Assembly: GCA_947452785.1 (NCBI GenBank)
Contig: CANGDZ010000015.1
Location: 1-53,742, forward strand
From: Comamonadaceae bacterium
GTDB lineage: Bacteria; Pseudomonadota; Gammaproteobacteria; Burkholderiales; Burkholderiaceae_C
DNA: 53,742 bases
Reading direction: 5' to 3'
How positions within the stretch are numbered: position 1 is the first letter of the stretch; the number at the start of each line of letters is the position of its first letter. This document shows positions 41,560-51,052 of the stretch, piece after piece. Position numbers and translations under genes: made by a program. Under the pieces are notes generated by a model. That model was not told the DNA's origin. It made no database searches and saw nothing but the letters and a program-made list of their open reading frames with translations.

Positions 41560-42411
41560 ATGCCCATGAACACCCCTGCCCAACCCCGGCCCATCCGCGG
41601 CCAATACGAAGACTTCATGCGCCACGTCTACACGACGGGCGTGCAAAAAGGCGACCGCACTGGCACCGGCACGCGCAGCGTGTTCGGCCATCAGATGCGC
41701 TTTGACCTGAAGGAAGGCTTTCCGCTGGTCACCACCAAAAAGGTGTTCTTACGCGCCATCATCGTCGAGCTGTTGTGGTTTTTGCGTGGCGACAGCAACG
41801 TCAAGTGGTTGCAAGAACGCGGTTGCACGATTTGGGACGAATGGGCCCATGAAGATGGCTCGCTCGGCCCGGTCTACGGCGTGCAATGGCGCAGTTGGCC
41901 CACGCCGGGCGGCGGGCACATTGACCAAATTCAGCAGGTCATGGACACGCTCAAGACCAACCCGGACAGCCGCCGCATCATCGTCAGCGCCTGGAACGTG
42001 GCTGAGCTGGACCAAATGGCGCTCATGCCCTGCCATGCCTTTTTCCAGTTCTATGTGGCGCCGCCGCAAAAAGCGGGTGACAAACCCAAACTCAGCTGCC
42101 AGCTGTACCAGCGCAGCGCCGATATCTTTTTGGGTGTGCCTTTCAACATTGCCAGCTACGCCTTGCTCACCCATATGGTGGCGCAGCAGTGCGACATGGA
42201 TGTGGGCGACTTCATTTGGACGGGCGGCGACTGCCACATTTACAGCAACCACCACGAACAGGTGGAACTGCAACTGAGCCGCGCGCCCATGGCCTACCCG
42301 ACCTTGAACATCCAACGCAAACCCGATTCGATTTTGGATTACGCGTATGAGGACTTTGAGGTGTTGGGCTATGAATGCCACCCCGCCATCAAAGCGCCTG
42401 TGGCGGTTTAA
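41560..42411 (+). CDS. thyA: Thymidylate synthase
   Basis: Converts dUMP and 5,10-methylene-THF to dTMP and dihydrofolate. The 283-residue protein has the [20 protein letters not shown] phosphate-loop region, the catalytic Cys in [32 protein letters not shown] and [18 protein letters not shown] short insertion ([13 protein letters not shown]) lies after the catalytic strand. ATG 41560 and 41566 are both possible. It heads a run with folA three bases on; the pairing recycles the dihydrofolate product. Confidence 0.96.
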   Translation: MPMNTPAQPRPIRGQYEDFMRHVYTTGVQKGDRTGTGTRSVFGHQMRFDLKEGFPLVTTKKVFLRAIIVELLWFLRGDSNVKWLQERGCTIWDEWAHEDGSLGPVYGVQWRSWPTPGGGHIDQIQQVMDTLKTNPDSRRIIVSAWNVAELDQMALMPCHAFFQFYVAPPQKAGDKPKLSCQLYQRSADIFLGVPFNIASYALLTHMVAQQCDMDVGDFIWTGGDCHIYSNHHEQVELQLSRAPMAYPTLNIQRKPDSILDYAYEDFEVLGYECHPAIKAPVAV

Positions 42412-42414
42412 GGC

Positions 42415-42912
42415 ATGGCTTTGCATTTGATTTTTGCGCGCGCGCGCAACGGCGTGATTGGCGTGAACAACCAACTGCCTTGGCACCTGCCTGAAGACTT
42501 GGTGCATTTCAAACGCGCCACAATGGGTTGCCCCGTCATCATGGGCCGCAAAACCTGGGACTCCTTGCCGCCCAAGTTCCGCCCCCTGCCCGGCCGATTG
42601 AATGTGGTGGTCACGCGCCAAGCTAACTGGCAAGCCCAGGGCGCCTTGCGCGCCGGCTCAATCACCGAGGCCATGACCTTGTGCCCGCCCGACACGGACG
42701 CCTGGGTGATTGGCGGCGCCGAGATTTATACCCAGGCCATGCCCTGGGCCAGTACCGCCGTGGTGACTGAGATTGACCACGATTTTGCAGGCGATGCTTT
42801 TGCACCGAGCTTCAATGCCGATTGGATCGAAGTGGCGCGCGAGGCACACACCAGTGCACAAGGCCTGGCGTTCAGCTTTGTGACCTACCAACATTTAAAA
42901 AAAGGAGACTGA
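42415..42912 (+). CDS. folA: Dihydrofolate reductase
   Basis: A 165-residue enzyme that regenerates tetrahydrofolate after ThyA. Conserved parts are GVIGVNNQLPWHLPEDLVHF (with the active-site acidic residue region), PVIMGRKTWDSLPPKFRPLP, GRLNVVVTR and DAWVIGGAEIYTQAMPWAST. The start is three bases after the thyA stop. It overlaps no frame with the next gene, which starts two bases after its stop codon and has AAAGGAGA inside the end of folA. Confidence 0.96.
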   Translation: MALHLIFARARNGVIGVNNQLPWHLPEDLVHFKRATMGCPVIMGRKTWDSLPPKFRPLPGRLNVVVTRQANWQAQGALRAGSITEAMTLCPPDTDAWVIGGAEIYTQAMPWASTAVVTEIDHDFAGDAFAPSFNADWIEVAREAHTSAQGLAFSFVTYQHLKKGD

Positions 42913-42914
42913 GC

Positions 42915-43505
42915 ATGTCTGAAGATGGATTTCACGTACACGGCCCGCACGACCACGAGATGGAGCACGCGCAGCAAGGCCATGACGGTGCAGGGCATGG
43001 CGCCAGCCACACCAACAGCATCGCCATGTTCACCGCGGTCATTGCCACGGTGGGTGCAATTTTTTCTTACATGGGCGGGGCCACGCAGGCCAGCGCCGGT
43101 TTGTACAAAAACAATGCGGCCATCAAGAAAACCGAAGCCTCCAACCAGTGGAACTTTTACCAAGCCAAAAGCAGCAAGCAAAACCTGAGCGAGCTGGCCG
43201 TGGAGCTGGCCCCAGGCGCCAAGAAAGAGTTTTACGAAGGCGAAATAAAACGCTACAAAACAGAAAAAGCCGAGATCAAAGTCGAGGCCGAAAAACTGGA
43301 AGCTGAATCCAAAGAATGGGATCACCAGTCAGACGAGCAGATGCACCAGCACCACCGCTGGGCGCAGGCCACCACCGCGCTGCAAGTGGCCATTGCCATG
43401 GCCGCCATTGCGTTGATGACGCGGCGCAAATGGCTGGAATGGGGCATGTACGGCATGGGAGCCGTGGGCTTGGGCATTGGCGTTTTGGCTGCGCTGCACG
43501 TATGA
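42915..43505 (+). CDS. DUF4337-family membrane protein
   Basis: A 196-residue protein starting MSEDGFHVHGPHDHEMEHAQ, a His/Asp-rich soluble head, then a helix (FTAVIATVGAIFSYMGG), a charged coiled-coil-like middle (AKKEFYEGEIKRYKTEKAEI) and two C-terminal helices (ALQVAIAMAAIALMTRRKWL and YGMGAVGLGIGVLAALHV). This arrangement fits DUF4337. No function is known; the His-rich head could bind metal. AAAGGAGA precedes ATG 42915. Its stop overlaps the start of xth. Confidence 0.82.
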   Translation: MSEDGFHVHGPHDHEMEHAQQGHDGAGHGASHTNSIAMFTAVIATVGAIFSYMGGATQASAGLYKNNAAIKKTEASNQWNFYQAKSSKQNLSELAVELAPGAKKEFYEGEIKRYKTEKAEIKVEAEKLEAESKEWDHQSDEQMHQHHRWAQATTALQVAIAMAAIALMTRRKWLEWGMYGMGAVGLGIGVLAALHV

Positions 43506-44299
43506 AAATTGCCACCTGGAATGTGAACTCGCTGTTGGTGCGCCTGCCGCAAGTCTTGGACTGGTTAGCCGCGCAGGCCTCTTCAGAGACCGGCGCCGTG
43601 GATGTTCTCGCGCTCCAAGAGCTGAAGATGACCGACGACAAATTTCCGCACGCGGCGTTTGCGCAGGCCGGTTATCAGGCGCAGTGGTTTGGTCAAAAAA
43701 CCTACAACGGTGTGGCCTTGATTTCACGCAGCCCGGGCACTGAGGTGGTGAAGAACATTCCGGGTTTTGAAGACGAGATGTCGCGCGTGATTGCGGCCAG
43801 CTTCCCCGACGGACAAGGCAGCACGGTGCGTGTGATTGGTGCGTATTTCCCCAACGGCCAAGCGCCTGACAGCGACAAGTTCGTCTACAAAATGCGCTGG
43901 CTCACGGCGCTGCGCGACTGGGTTCAAACCGAAATGGCAGCGCACCCCAAGCTGGTCTTGACGGGTGACTTCAACATCACCTTTGACGATCTGGATGTGT
44001 GGGACCCGGTGGCCTTGAAAGGCACGATCCATTGCACCGACGAAGAGCGCGCGCATTTGAACAGCTTGATGGACTTGGGATTGACGGACAGCTTCAGGCT
44101 GTTTGAGCAACCCGAGAAAAGCTACAGCTGGTGGGACTACCGTGAGTTTGCCTTTCGCCGCAACCGGGGTCTGCGCATTGACCACGTGCTGATCAGCGAC
44201 GGCCTCAAAGCCCAAGCCAAGGCCTGCGTAGTGGACAAACTGCCGCGTAAAAACGAGCGCCCCAGCGACCACGCGCCGGTGGTGCTGACCTTGGGCTAA
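43502..44299 (+). CDS. xth: Exodeoxyribonuclease III (AP endonuclease)
   Basis: A 265-residue magnesium-dependent exonuclease/AP endonuclease of base-excision repair. MKIATWNVNSLLVRLPQVLD is the N-terminal motif; the metal Glu is in LALQELKMTDDKFP, the catalytic core in LVLTGDFNITFDDLDVWDP, and the final His in NERPSDHAPVVLTLG. The start ATG overlaps the DUF4337 stop. It is the last gene in the thyA-folA-DUF4337-xth run, which links DNA precursor synthesis with repair. It converges with plsY three bases away. Confidence 0.93.
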   Translation: MKIATWNVNSLLVRLPQVLDWLAAQASSETGAVDVLALQELKMTDDKFPHAAFAQAGYQAQWFGQKTYNGVALISRSPGTEVVKNIPGFEDEMSRVIAASFPDGQGSTVRVIGAYFPNGQAPDSDKFVYKMRWLTALRDWVQTEMAAHPKLVLTGDFNITFDDLDVWDPVALKGTIHCTDEERAHLNSLMDLGLTDSFRLFEQPEKSYSWWDYREFAFRRNRGLRIDHVLISDGLKAQAKACVVDKLPRKNERPSDHAPVVLTLG

Positions 44300-44302
44300 G
44301 GC

Positions 44303-44926
44303 TTATTTTTTCTTGGCGCCGAGCTTGGACTCGGTGCCGGCCACCAGGCGGTTGATGTTCTCGATGTGGCGCCACACCAAGAGCAATGCCATGACGATCA
44401 AGGCGCCCAGAAAAGGCTCGGCGTAAGGCCAGGCGACATCGCCACCAAAGGCGTAATAGGCAGGTGCAAACAGCGCCGCCGCCAAAGCGGCAAACGAAGA
44501 GTAGCGCGAGAACCAGGCGACGATCACCCAGGTCAATGCCACCGCCAAGCCGAGCAAAGCGTTCACACCGAACAACACGCCAGCGGCAGTGGCCACGCCC
44601 TTGCCGCCTTGAAAGCGAAAAAACACCGGGTACAAATGCCCGATGAAAGCGGCCAGACCGGCCAGCGCGGCGGTACCTGCGCCCAGTTCATATTCCGCGC
44701 CCCAGTGCTGCACCGCAAACACCGGTAGCCAGCCTTTGGCCGCGTCAAACACCAAGGTCAACACAGCCGCTTTTTTGTTGCCCGAACGCAGCACGTTGGT
44801 AGCGCCAGGGTTGTTGCTGCCGTAAGAGCGCGGATCGTTCAGGCCCATCACGCGACTGATGATGACCGCGAAACTCAGAGAACCGAGCAAGTAAGAAGCC
44901 AGGGTCACGCCCAGCGTGATCAACAT
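44303..44926 (-). CDS. plsY: Glycerol-3-phosphate acyltransferase PlsY
   Basis: Membrane enzyme that acylates glycerol-3-phosphate from acyl-phosphate, first committed step of phospholipid synthesis. The 207-residue protein has YGSNNPGATNVLRSGNKKAA and FRFQGGKGVATAAGVLFGVN, the conserved loops of PlsY, and about five membrane helices. The start is uncertain: ATG 44926 is taken, but AGGAG is better spaced for a TTG at 44938, and ATG 44959 is also open. It is the last gene of a minus-strand run after ybaK. Confidence 0.9.
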   Translation of the reverse strand: MLITLGVTLASYLLGSLSFAVIISRVMGLNDPRSYGSNNPGATNVLRSGNKKAAVLTLVFDAAKGWLPVFAVQHWGAEYELGAGTAALAGLAAFIGHLYPVFFRFQGGKGVATAAGVLFGVNALLGLAVALTWVIVAWFSRYSSFAALAAALFAPAYYAFGGDVAWPYAEPFLGALIVMALLLVWRHIENINRLVAGTESKLGAKKK

Positions 44927-44986
44927 GTTATTTTCCAAAGCCAATCTCCTGATAGACACACAAAGGCGAGCCAGTCGCCCATAGGC

Positions 44987-45487
44987 CTATTCTGCCAGCG
45001 CGCACTGCACGGCTAGCGCGCCGAGCAATTGCACGCAAATTTTCGGCTCAATGCCCACCAAATAACCGCGCCGCCCGCCGTTGATAACGATGCGAGGCAA
45101 GGCCAGAATGGTCTCTTCGATATACACCGGCATGCTGCGGCGCGTGGCAAAGGGCGAGGTACCGCCGACCAAGTAACCGCTGTGCCGGTTGGCCACCTCC
45201 GGCGAGCACGGCTCCACCGACTTGGCGCCAATTTGCCGGGCCAAATTCTTGGTAGAGACTTTGCGGTTGCCATGCATCAGCACCACCAAGGGCTTGGCGT
45301 CCTGGTCTTGCATGATCAAGGTTTTGACGACGCTGAACGGGTCCAGCCCCAACTCGTTGGCGCTGTGCAGCGCGCCGCCATGCTCTAAGTACGCGTAAGG
45401 GTGCTCGGTGAAAGCCACGCCCTGCGCACGCAACAAGGCGGTGGCAGGGGTTTCGCTGACGCGGTCTTTTTTCGCCACGGTCGCCAT
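44987..45487 (-). CDS. ybaK: YbaK/EbsC-type Cys-tRNA(Pro) deacylase
   Basis: A 166-residue editing protein that removes cysteine from mischarged tRNA(Pro). It starts MATVAKKDRVSETPATALLR; VVKTLIMQDQDAKPLVVLMH carries the conserved Lys of the deacylase pocket, and IGAKSVEPCSPEVANRHSGY, LVGGTSPFATRRSMPVYIEE and GRRGYLVGIEPKICVQLLGA are characteristic. It is seven bases after the aldo-keto reductase gene and 60 bases before plsY, so co-transcription is likely. Confidence 0.93.
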   Translation of the reverse strand: MATVAKKDRVSETPATALLRAQGVAFTEHPYAYLEHGGALHSANELGLDPFSVVKTLIMQDQDAKPLVVLMHGNRKVSTKNLARQIGAKSVEPCSPEVANRHSGYLVGGTSPFATRRSMPVYIEETILALPRIVINGGRRGYLVGIEPKICVQLLGALAVQCALAE

Positions 45488-45494
45488 GACAAAG

Positions 45495-46556
45495 TTAGAG
45501 GGCCGGGTCGCGCATGTCCCAGCGGATGGCGTCAATCTGCGTCAGCACCTCAGGGCTCAAGGTGGTGCCCCAAGCGTTCAGGTCTTCGTCCAGCTGCGCC
45601 ACCGAGGTCACGCCAATGATGGTGCTGGCCACTTGCCATTTGGTGTAGCAAAAAGCCAGCGCCATTTGCGTCGGCGTCATGCCGTTGTCGCGGGCCAATT
45701 GGTTGTAGCGGCGCGCGGCCGCCAAGGCTTCGGGGCGGCCCCAGCGTTGCTTGCGCACCGATTCGTAGCTGGCCAAGCGTGTGCCTGCAGGCGCGTCAGG
45801 GCCGGTGGTGCCCGAGACATCGAACTTGCCGGTGAGTAAGCCAAAACCCAGTGGCGAGTAAGCCAACAAAGACACGCCTAGGCGGTGGCAGGTTTCGTCC
45901 AAACCGTTTTCCCAGGTGCGGTTCACCAAGCAGTACGGGTTTTGCACCGTGGCAACACGCGGCAAACCATGTTGTTCGGCCAGTCGCACAAACTCGTGCA
46001 CGCCATAAGGTGTTTCGTTGGACAAGCCGATGTAGCGTACCTTGCCAGCTTTCACCAACTGGCTCAAAGCTTCGAGCTGCTCGTGGATCGGCGTGGCCGA
46101 GGATTCTTTGGCCGGATCGTAGTAGACCGTGCCAAAGGCCGGCACATGGCGCTCAGGCCAGTGGATTTGGTACAGGTCGATCACATCGGTTTGCAAGCGG
46201 CGCAGGCTGGCGTCGCAAGACTGGGTTATGTCTTGCGCCGTCATGCCCTTGCCTTCGCGCACCCAGGGCATGCCGCGTGATGGCCCGGCCACTTTGGTGG
46301 CGAGCACCAATTTTTCACGTGCGCCAGGGTGCTTGGCAAACCAATTGCCGATGATGGTTTCGGTGGAACCGAAGGTCTCGGCCTTGGCCGGCACCGAGTA
46401 CATCTCGGCGGTGTCCATGAAGTTCACGCCCGCAGCCAAGGAGCGGTCAAGAATAGCGTGCGAGTCGGCCTCGCTCACTTGTTCGCCAAAGGTCATGGTG
46501 CCCAGGCAAATGGGGGTGACGTGTAAATCGGACTGGCCGAGCTGAACGAGTTTCAT
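45495..46556 (-). CDS. Aldo/keto reductase, Tas-like
   Basis: A 353-residue NADPH-dependent oxidoreductase starting MKLVQLGQSDLHVTPICLGT. The AKR tetrad is visible: Asp and Tyr in FMDTAEMYSVPAKAETFGST, Lys in KLVLATKVAGPSRGMPW, and His in VIDLYQIHWPERHVPAFGT. The C-terminal cofactor loop is VASTIIGVTSVAQLDEDLNA. The length and the MTFGEQVSEADSHAILDRSL region resemble Tas/YajO-type AKRs. Physiological substrate unknown. First gene in a probable operon with ybaK and plsY. Confidence 0.9.
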   Translation of the reverse strand: MKLVQLGQSDLHVTPICLGTMTFGEQVSEADSHAILDRSLAAGVNFMDTAEMYSVPAKAETFGSTETIIGNWFAKHPGAREKLVLATKVAGPSRGMPWVREGKGMTAQDITQSCDASLRRLQTDVIDLYQIHWPERHVPAFGTVYYDPAKESSATPIHEQLEALSQLVKAGKVRYIGLSNETPYGVHEFVRLAEQHGLPRVATVQNPYCLVNRTWENGLDETCHRLGVSLLAYSPLGFGLLTGKFDVSGTTGPDAPAGTRLASYESVRKQRWGRPEALAAARRYNQLARDNGMTPTQMALAFCYTKWQVASTIIGVTSVAQLDEDLNAWGTTLSPEVLTQIDAIRWDMRDPAL

Positions 46557-46690
46557 GGTGTGGACTGATGATGATCGGGTTGGAGGAAACGGCCTTATTT
46601 TGTCATGCCGCGACAAAACCCCTCTTCTCTTTTAGAAAAAACACATCCGCCCCATCTCTGAGAAATAATGAGCATTAAAGAACGCATATC

Positions 46691-47725
46691 ATGCTGCACA
46701 TGACCGACGACATCAAGATCATCCACTCCCCACTGGCGCAGACCTACAGCGCCGGCGGCCACAGCGTTGACATTCAAATCTACCGCACGCCAGACACCCA
46801 TTGGGTGCTTGAAGTGGTGGACGAGCGTGGCACCTCCACCGTATGGGATGACCTGTTTGAAACGGACAAGCTAGCGCTTGAATACGCCATCAAGGCCATT
46901 GAAACCGAAGGCATTGGCAACTTCATTACAAAGGCCCACAACGAGGCCAACGCAGCAGAACCGGAATTGCTGAAAGCACTGGCACAGGGAAAGATTCAAC
47001 CCACAACCCAAGAAGTGCAGGACATGATGGAACCACTGTCCGACGAGGAGCTTGAAGAACTCGATCAGTTTTTGCTCTATGGCGTGGACAACGACGAAGC
47101 CATGACACTGGACACCTTGGACGGTTATTTGCACGCCATCGCCATTGGACCGCAGACCATCATGCCCAGTCAGTGGCTGCCCAAAATCTGGGGCGAAGAC
47201 AGCTCCATGATGCCGCCCATGGACAGCATTGACCAACTCAACCACATCATGGGCTTGGTCATGCGGCACTACAACAGCATCATTCATGGCTTTGGGCTCA
47301 AACCGCCGTTGGTGGCACCCTACTGGGACACATGCGAATACGACATCGGAGAATTTGAAGAGGCCGATGGCTGGGCCTACGGTTTTACCGAAGGTGTGGC
47401 GCTGAACCTTGCCGCCTGGAAACCCTTGTTTGACAGCACAGAGGGCCAGCAGTGGTACAGGCCCATTGGCTTGCTGGGTGAAGAAAGTTTTTCTGCCGAT
47501 CAGGGCGAACTGACCCAAACTCCCGCGCAACGGGAACAACTGGCCCAGCAGATTGAAGACAGCTTGGTGAACATCCACGCCTTTTGGCTGCCTTTGCGCG
47601 AGGCCGTCTATGAACGGGAAATATCCCAACGCATGCGCACCAAGGTAGGCCGCAACGAACCCTGCCCCTGTGGCAGCGGCAAGAAGTTCAAGAAATGCTG
47701 CGGGTCAGCGTCTGGGCTGCACTGA
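46691..47725 (+). CDS. UPF0149 / SEC-C motif protein (YecA-like)
   Basis: A 344-residue protein. The middle (LSDEELEELDQFLLYGVDND, then MTLDTLDGYLHAIAIGPQTI) matches the UPF0149/YecA domain, and the C-terminal VGRNEPCPCGSGKKFKKCCG is a complete zinc-binding SEC-C motif as in SecA. The N-terminal 90 residues (HSVDIQIYRTPDTHWVLEVV, then DERGTSTVWDDLFETDKLAL) are a separate domain. E. coli YecA binds ribosomes/translocon; a similar role is inferred. ATG 46700 is an alternative start. It is alone between the divergent AKR gene and a gene-poor stretch. Confidence 0.87.
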   Translation: MLHMTDDIKIIHSPLAQTYSAGGHSVDIQIYRTPDTHWVLEVVDERGTSTVWDDLFETDKLALEYAIKAIETEGIGNFITKAHNEANAAEPELLKALAQGKIQPTTQEVQDMMEPLSDEELEELDQFLLYGVDNDEAMTLDTLDGYLHAIAIGPQTIMPSQWLPKIWGEDSSMMPPMDSIDQLNHIMGLVMRHYNSIIHGFGLKPPLVAPYWDTCEYDIGEFEEADGWAYGFTEGVALNLAAWKPLFDSTEGQQWYRPIGLLGEESFSADQGELTQTPAQREQLAQQIEDSLVNIHAFWLPLREAVYEREISQRMRTKVGRNEPCPCGSGKKFKKCCGSASGLH

Positions 47726-47977
47726 AACCATTTTCCAGATTCGACTTACCCATGAGACTCAGACCTTTTGTCATCACGTGTTGGCGCCGACTGAAAACTG
47801 ACCCCGGTCAATATTCAAGCGGCGCAGACAAACTTGATCAACTTGATGCAGGCGGTCACCCATTGGCAAATGTGGTCGGCCGCATCTTCAAGCCCAGGGC
47901 GGTATGCAGTCTTACGGCGTATGCAACAACCCATTGACCACCAACCCCGGCAATCCGGCAAAGCTTTGGGCCTAAAA
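47726..47977. other. Gene-free stretch with an IS-end-like footprint
   Basis: No supported gene. TGTTGGCGCCGACTGAAAAC followed by TGACCCCGG (from 47779) looks like a terminal repeat of IS21-family elements, and its partner end or transposase is absent. The rest (47815-47970) carries short open frames without similarity I recognise. Confidence 0.4.
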
Positions 47978-48043
47978 TTTCAATAGAACTATTAAAACAT
48001 ATTTTGTTTCAATAGAACCAGCACGCTATAATTTGTTTCAACC
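47978..48043 (+). promoter_or_regulatory. Promoter and repeat operator of the Xre-RES module
   Basis: Minus-35 TTGTTT (48004-48009), 17 bases, minus-10 TATAAT (48027-48032). TTTCAATAGAAC occurs at 47978-47989 and 48007-48018, and a third partial copy TTTCAACC starts at 48036. The repeats flank and overlap the promoter, as expected for an antitoxin-repressed operon. Confidence 0.75.
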
Positions 48044-48070
48044 GATCCAATGCCAAACAGGAGCGCAAAA

Positions 48071-48466
48071 ATGACAGCTGTACTTGAGCATCAGCCCCCC
48101 GTATCGCAAGACCGAGGCGCGCTGGCCAAAATGGTGATGACCTTGCTGGATCACTGGAAGTTGTCCACTGAAGATCAGGCGGCACTTTTGGGTATTGCCA
48201 CAAGCAACCGCGCTGCATTGACCCGCTATCGCAAGGGCGAGGCTATTGGGACCAGTCGCGACCAGTTTGAGCGTGTCGGCCATCTGCTGGGCATCCACAA
48301 AAATCTGCGCCTGCTGTTTCCGCAAAACCGTGACTTGGCTTACCGCTGGATGTCAACGCGCAACAAAGCATTTGGCAACTTGACCCCTGTCGACATCGTA
48401 AAGGAATGGGGTTTTGCTGGTTTGTTGATGGTGCGCGCCTACCTGGATCGGGCGCGTGGCGTTTGA
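48071..48466 (+). CDS. Xre/MbcA/ParS-family antitoxin
   Basis: A 131-residue antitoxin. The N-terminal Xre-like region is [40 protein letters not shown] and [20 protein letters not shown]; the C-terminal toxin-binding domain (MbcA/ParS, DUF2384) is [20 protein letters not shown] with [25 protein letters not shown] at 48059-48063 places the start at ATG 48071. It should neutralise the RES toxin and repress the repeat-bearing promoter. The stop overlaps the toxin start (TGATG). Confidence 0.9.
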   Translation: MTAVLEHQPPVSQDRGALAKMVMTLLDHWKLSTEDQAALLGIATSNRAALTRYRKGEAIGTSRDQFERVGHLLGIHKNLRLLFPQNRDLAYRWMSTRNKAFGNLTPVDIVKEWGFAGLLMVRAYLDRARGV

Positions 48467-49179
48467 TGCAACAGCTGTTCTCTCACCTCACGCTGACGGA
48501 TGTTCACTGCCATGTCATTCGCAATATTGTTTCTCTCAGATCGTCCCAAGACCTGTTTGATGATTTGACCAGCAGTTCCGAAGAATGGACACTTGCGCAA
48601 CAAGTTGAAGATGCAGTTAAACCGCCGCCGTACCAGTCCCTCACCCCTGTCATCCACCGGAAGTTCGAGGACGCCGAATGGTTCAATGCGATTGGCTGGC
48701 CCTTTAAGAACTGGCAAGCCAGTCGGTTTTCTGATGGTTCATTTGGGGTCTGGTATGGCTGTGACACGGTGAAAACCTCCGTGTATGAAACCGCCTACCA
48801 CTGGTTCAGCGGATTTTTGACCGATGCAGGGTATGAAAAAGAAAAGGTCATTGGTGAACGCAAGCTATATGAGGTGGCCTGCGATGCGGCGCTGGTGGAC
48901 TTGCGGCCATTGGCCACCCCACATTCAGGTTTGATGCACAAGACCGATTACAGCATCGCCCAGTCAGCAGGCGCAAGAATGCACCGCGAAGGGCATCCAG
49001 GACTGGTGACGGCATCCGTGCGCCATGCGGCAGGGCAGAACTATGTCGTCTTGAACCCCGATGTTCTGTCCAACCCACGGCACCACGGCCAATTGACCTA
49101 TCGGCTCGAAGGCCACCGCATCGTTGTTGAGAAACAGCCCGGCGTTGCTTGGATGAAAATCGACACCGCTGCGCTTTGA
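48466..49179 (+). CDS. RES-domain toxin (NAD-degrading family)
   Basis: A 237-residue RES toxin. The catalytic-type residues are visible as Arg87 (in [12 protein letters not shown]), Tyr97 ([20 protein letters not shown]) and Glu108 in the same stretch, with a Ser downstream near [23 protein letters not shown] toxins act as ADP-ribosyl-transferase-like NAD+ phosphorylases or hydrolases and stop growth. The length is long for RES (about 150-220). Start is ATG 48466, overlapping the antitoxin stop by one base. Residues 1-60 form an N-terminal extension of unknown role. Confidence 0.88.
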   Translation: MQQLFSHLTLTDVHCHVIRNIVSLRSSQDLFDDLTSSSEEWTLAQQVEDAVKPPPYQSLTPVIHRKFEDAEWFNAIGWPFKNWQASRFSDGSFGVWYGCDTVKTSVYETAYHWFSGFLTDAGYEKEKVIGERKLYEVACDAALVDLRPLATPHSGLMHKTDYSIAQSAGARMHREGHPGLVTASVRHAAGQNYVVLNPDVLSNPRHHGQLTYRLEGHRIVVEKQPGVAWMKIDTAAL

Positions 49180-49300
49180 ATAGCGATGCCGATGTAAGGG
49201 CCTACCCACTGATGAGGCTGGCCTCGTCAAAATATCCAACGCATGTGAACCGGCTGCACAGCGGCAAAGTCGCCCTGACTGATCCACGGTGAGTTGGTGC

Positions 49301-51052
49301 TCAGCCTTGAGCCCTCGCCTCCTCTTGCAAGCGCAGCACGCGCCGCTGCACTTTGCCGGTGGTGGTCATGGGCAGTTGGTCAATGAACTCGATCTCTTTG
49401 GGGTACTCGTAGGGCGCGAGCAGGCCTTTGACGTGTTGCTGCAGCGCGGTTTGCACCGCCGCTTCAAACGCAGCCGGGTCCGCTGCTTGGCTGCGTTGGT
49501 TGTGGTAGTCGGGCGACAAGACCACATAAGCCTTGACCAGCGCCCCACGGTCTTTGTCGGGCTTGGGCACCACCGCCGCATTGGCCACCGCCGGGTGTTT
49601 GACCAGGCAGTTCTCAACCTCGCCCGGCCCGATGCGGTAACCGGCGGCTTTGAACATGTCGTCGGTGCGGCCTTGGTACCACAGGTAGCCGTCTGCATCG
49701 CAGACTGCCATGTCGCCGGTGCGGCACCAGTCGCCGGTGTATTTGGCCTGGGTGGCGGCTTCGTTGCGCCAGTAGCCCAAGAAAAACACAGGGTCAGGGT
49801 GGCCGTGGACATCGAAACGATTCACCGCCACTTCCCCCGGCGTTCCTGAGGGACATTCGCGGCCTTGGTCGTCAATCACCGCCACCCGATGCCCCGGGTA
49901 GCCTTTGCCCATGCTGTTGGCGCGCGCGGGCCACAAGCAGGCGCAGTTGCCCACCACGTAATTGATTTCGGTTTGGCCAAACATCTCGTTCACCGTCACG
50001 TCCAGCTGCTGCTCGCAGTAGGCAAACACCGCGTCGCCCACAGCTTCGCCGGCGCTCATCAAGGCTTGCAGTTGCAAGCGGTAATGCGCACGCGGGTGCG
50101 GCACCGCTTTCATCATGGCTTTGAGTGCGGTGGGAAATAAAAAACTGTGCGTGACCTGGTGCTCGGCCAAAATTTCAAACGCCACCTCGGGCCCAAAGCG
50201 TCCGTTGAACGCCACGATCGGGCGACCAAAGTACAGACTCGGGAGCAAGGCGTCCATCAGCCCGCCCGTCCAAGCCCAGTCGGCGGGCGACCAGAACACC
50301 GCTTGCGAGGTTTTGCGCACATCAAAGGGGTCAAAGCCAAACCAGTTTTGGCTACAGACAAAGCCGGTCAGGTTGCCGATCAGGGCGCGGTGCGGAATCA
50401 AGGCGCCCTTGGGGTTGCCGGTGGTGCCGCTGGTGTAAATCAACACCGCGGGGTCTTCAGCCAAGGTACGCAAGGGTTTAAAGCGCGGCGGGGCCGCAGC
50501 CAAAGCGGGATCCCAATGCACATCGCAGGCGCCCGTGGCATCGGCACTTGCATCTTTCAGACCGACGCCGATCACGGTTTGCAGGCCGGGGCAATCGGCC
50601 CGGGCCGCGGCCACAGCGGACAAAGCCGCCGCTTCACAGATCACCACACGGGCGTCGCTGTCTTGCAGGCGAAACGACAAGGCCTCAGGCCCGAACAGCA
50701 TGGACAGCGGCATGGCCACCGCGCCCATTTGCAGCACCGCCATATAGGCCACCGCGGTTTCAAAGCGTTGCGGCATGACCATGGCCACCCGGTCACCGGG
50801 TTGGACGCCCAAGCCCTTGAGCACCTGGCTCAAACGGTTGGCAGCTTGCTGCAGCTGCGCATAGGTGTACAAGCGCGGCCGTTGACCAGGCCGGTGCTCA
50901 CGCAAAGCCACTCGGCGCGCCGCATCGGGCGCTGCAGCCCAACGGCTGCAACACACCTGGGCCATGTTGAAATGGCGATCCACATGCCAGCCAAATTGCG
51001 CATGAAGTGCGGCATAACCGTCGCAATGATCCTCTTGGTGACTGTCTCTCAT
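49301..51052 (-). CDS. AMP-binding acyl-CoA synthetase
   Basis: A 583-residue adenylate-forming ligase that activates a carboxylate to acyl-AMP and then acyl-CoA. The P-loop is VLIYTSGTTGNPKGALIPHR; VNEMFGQTEINYVVGNCACL follows, then the hinge GRTDDMFKAAGYRIGPGEVE and the catalytic Lys near the C-terminus in MTTTGKVQRRVLRLQ. The FWSPADWAWTGGLMDALLPS part resembles acetyl/propionyl/medium-chain synthetases of the Acs-related group. AAGGAGG sits just upstream of ATG 51052. Its start is only 13 bases from the divergent hydrolase gene. Confidence 0.92.
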   Translation of the reverse strand: MRDSHQEDHCDGYAALHAQFGWHVDRHFNMAQVCCSRWAAAPDAARRVALREHRPGQRPRLYTYAQLQQAANRLSQVLKGLGVQPGDRVAMVMPQRFETAVAYMAVLQMGAVAMPLSMLFGPEALSFRLQDSDARVVICEAAALSAVAAARADCPGLQTVIGVGLKDASADATGACDVHWDPALAAAPPRFKPLRTLAEDPAVLIYTSGTTGNPKGALIPHRALIGNLTGFVCSQNWFGFDPFDVRKTSQAVFWSPADWAWTGGLMDALLPSLYFGRPIVAFNGRFGPEVAFEILAEHQVTHSFLFPTALKAMMKAVPHPRAHYRLQLQALMSAGEAVGDAVFAYCEQQLDVTVNEMFGQTEINYVVGNCACLWPARANSMGKGYPGHRVAVIDDQGRECPSGTPGEVAVNRFDVHGHPDPVFFLGYWRNEAATQAKYTGDWCRTGDMAVCDADGYLWYQGRTDDMFKAAGYRIGPGEVENCLVKHPAVANAAVVPKPDKDRGALVKAYVVLSPDYHNQRSQAADPAAFEAAVQTALQQHVKGLLAPYEYPKEIEFIDQLPMTTTGKVQRRVLRLQEEARAQG

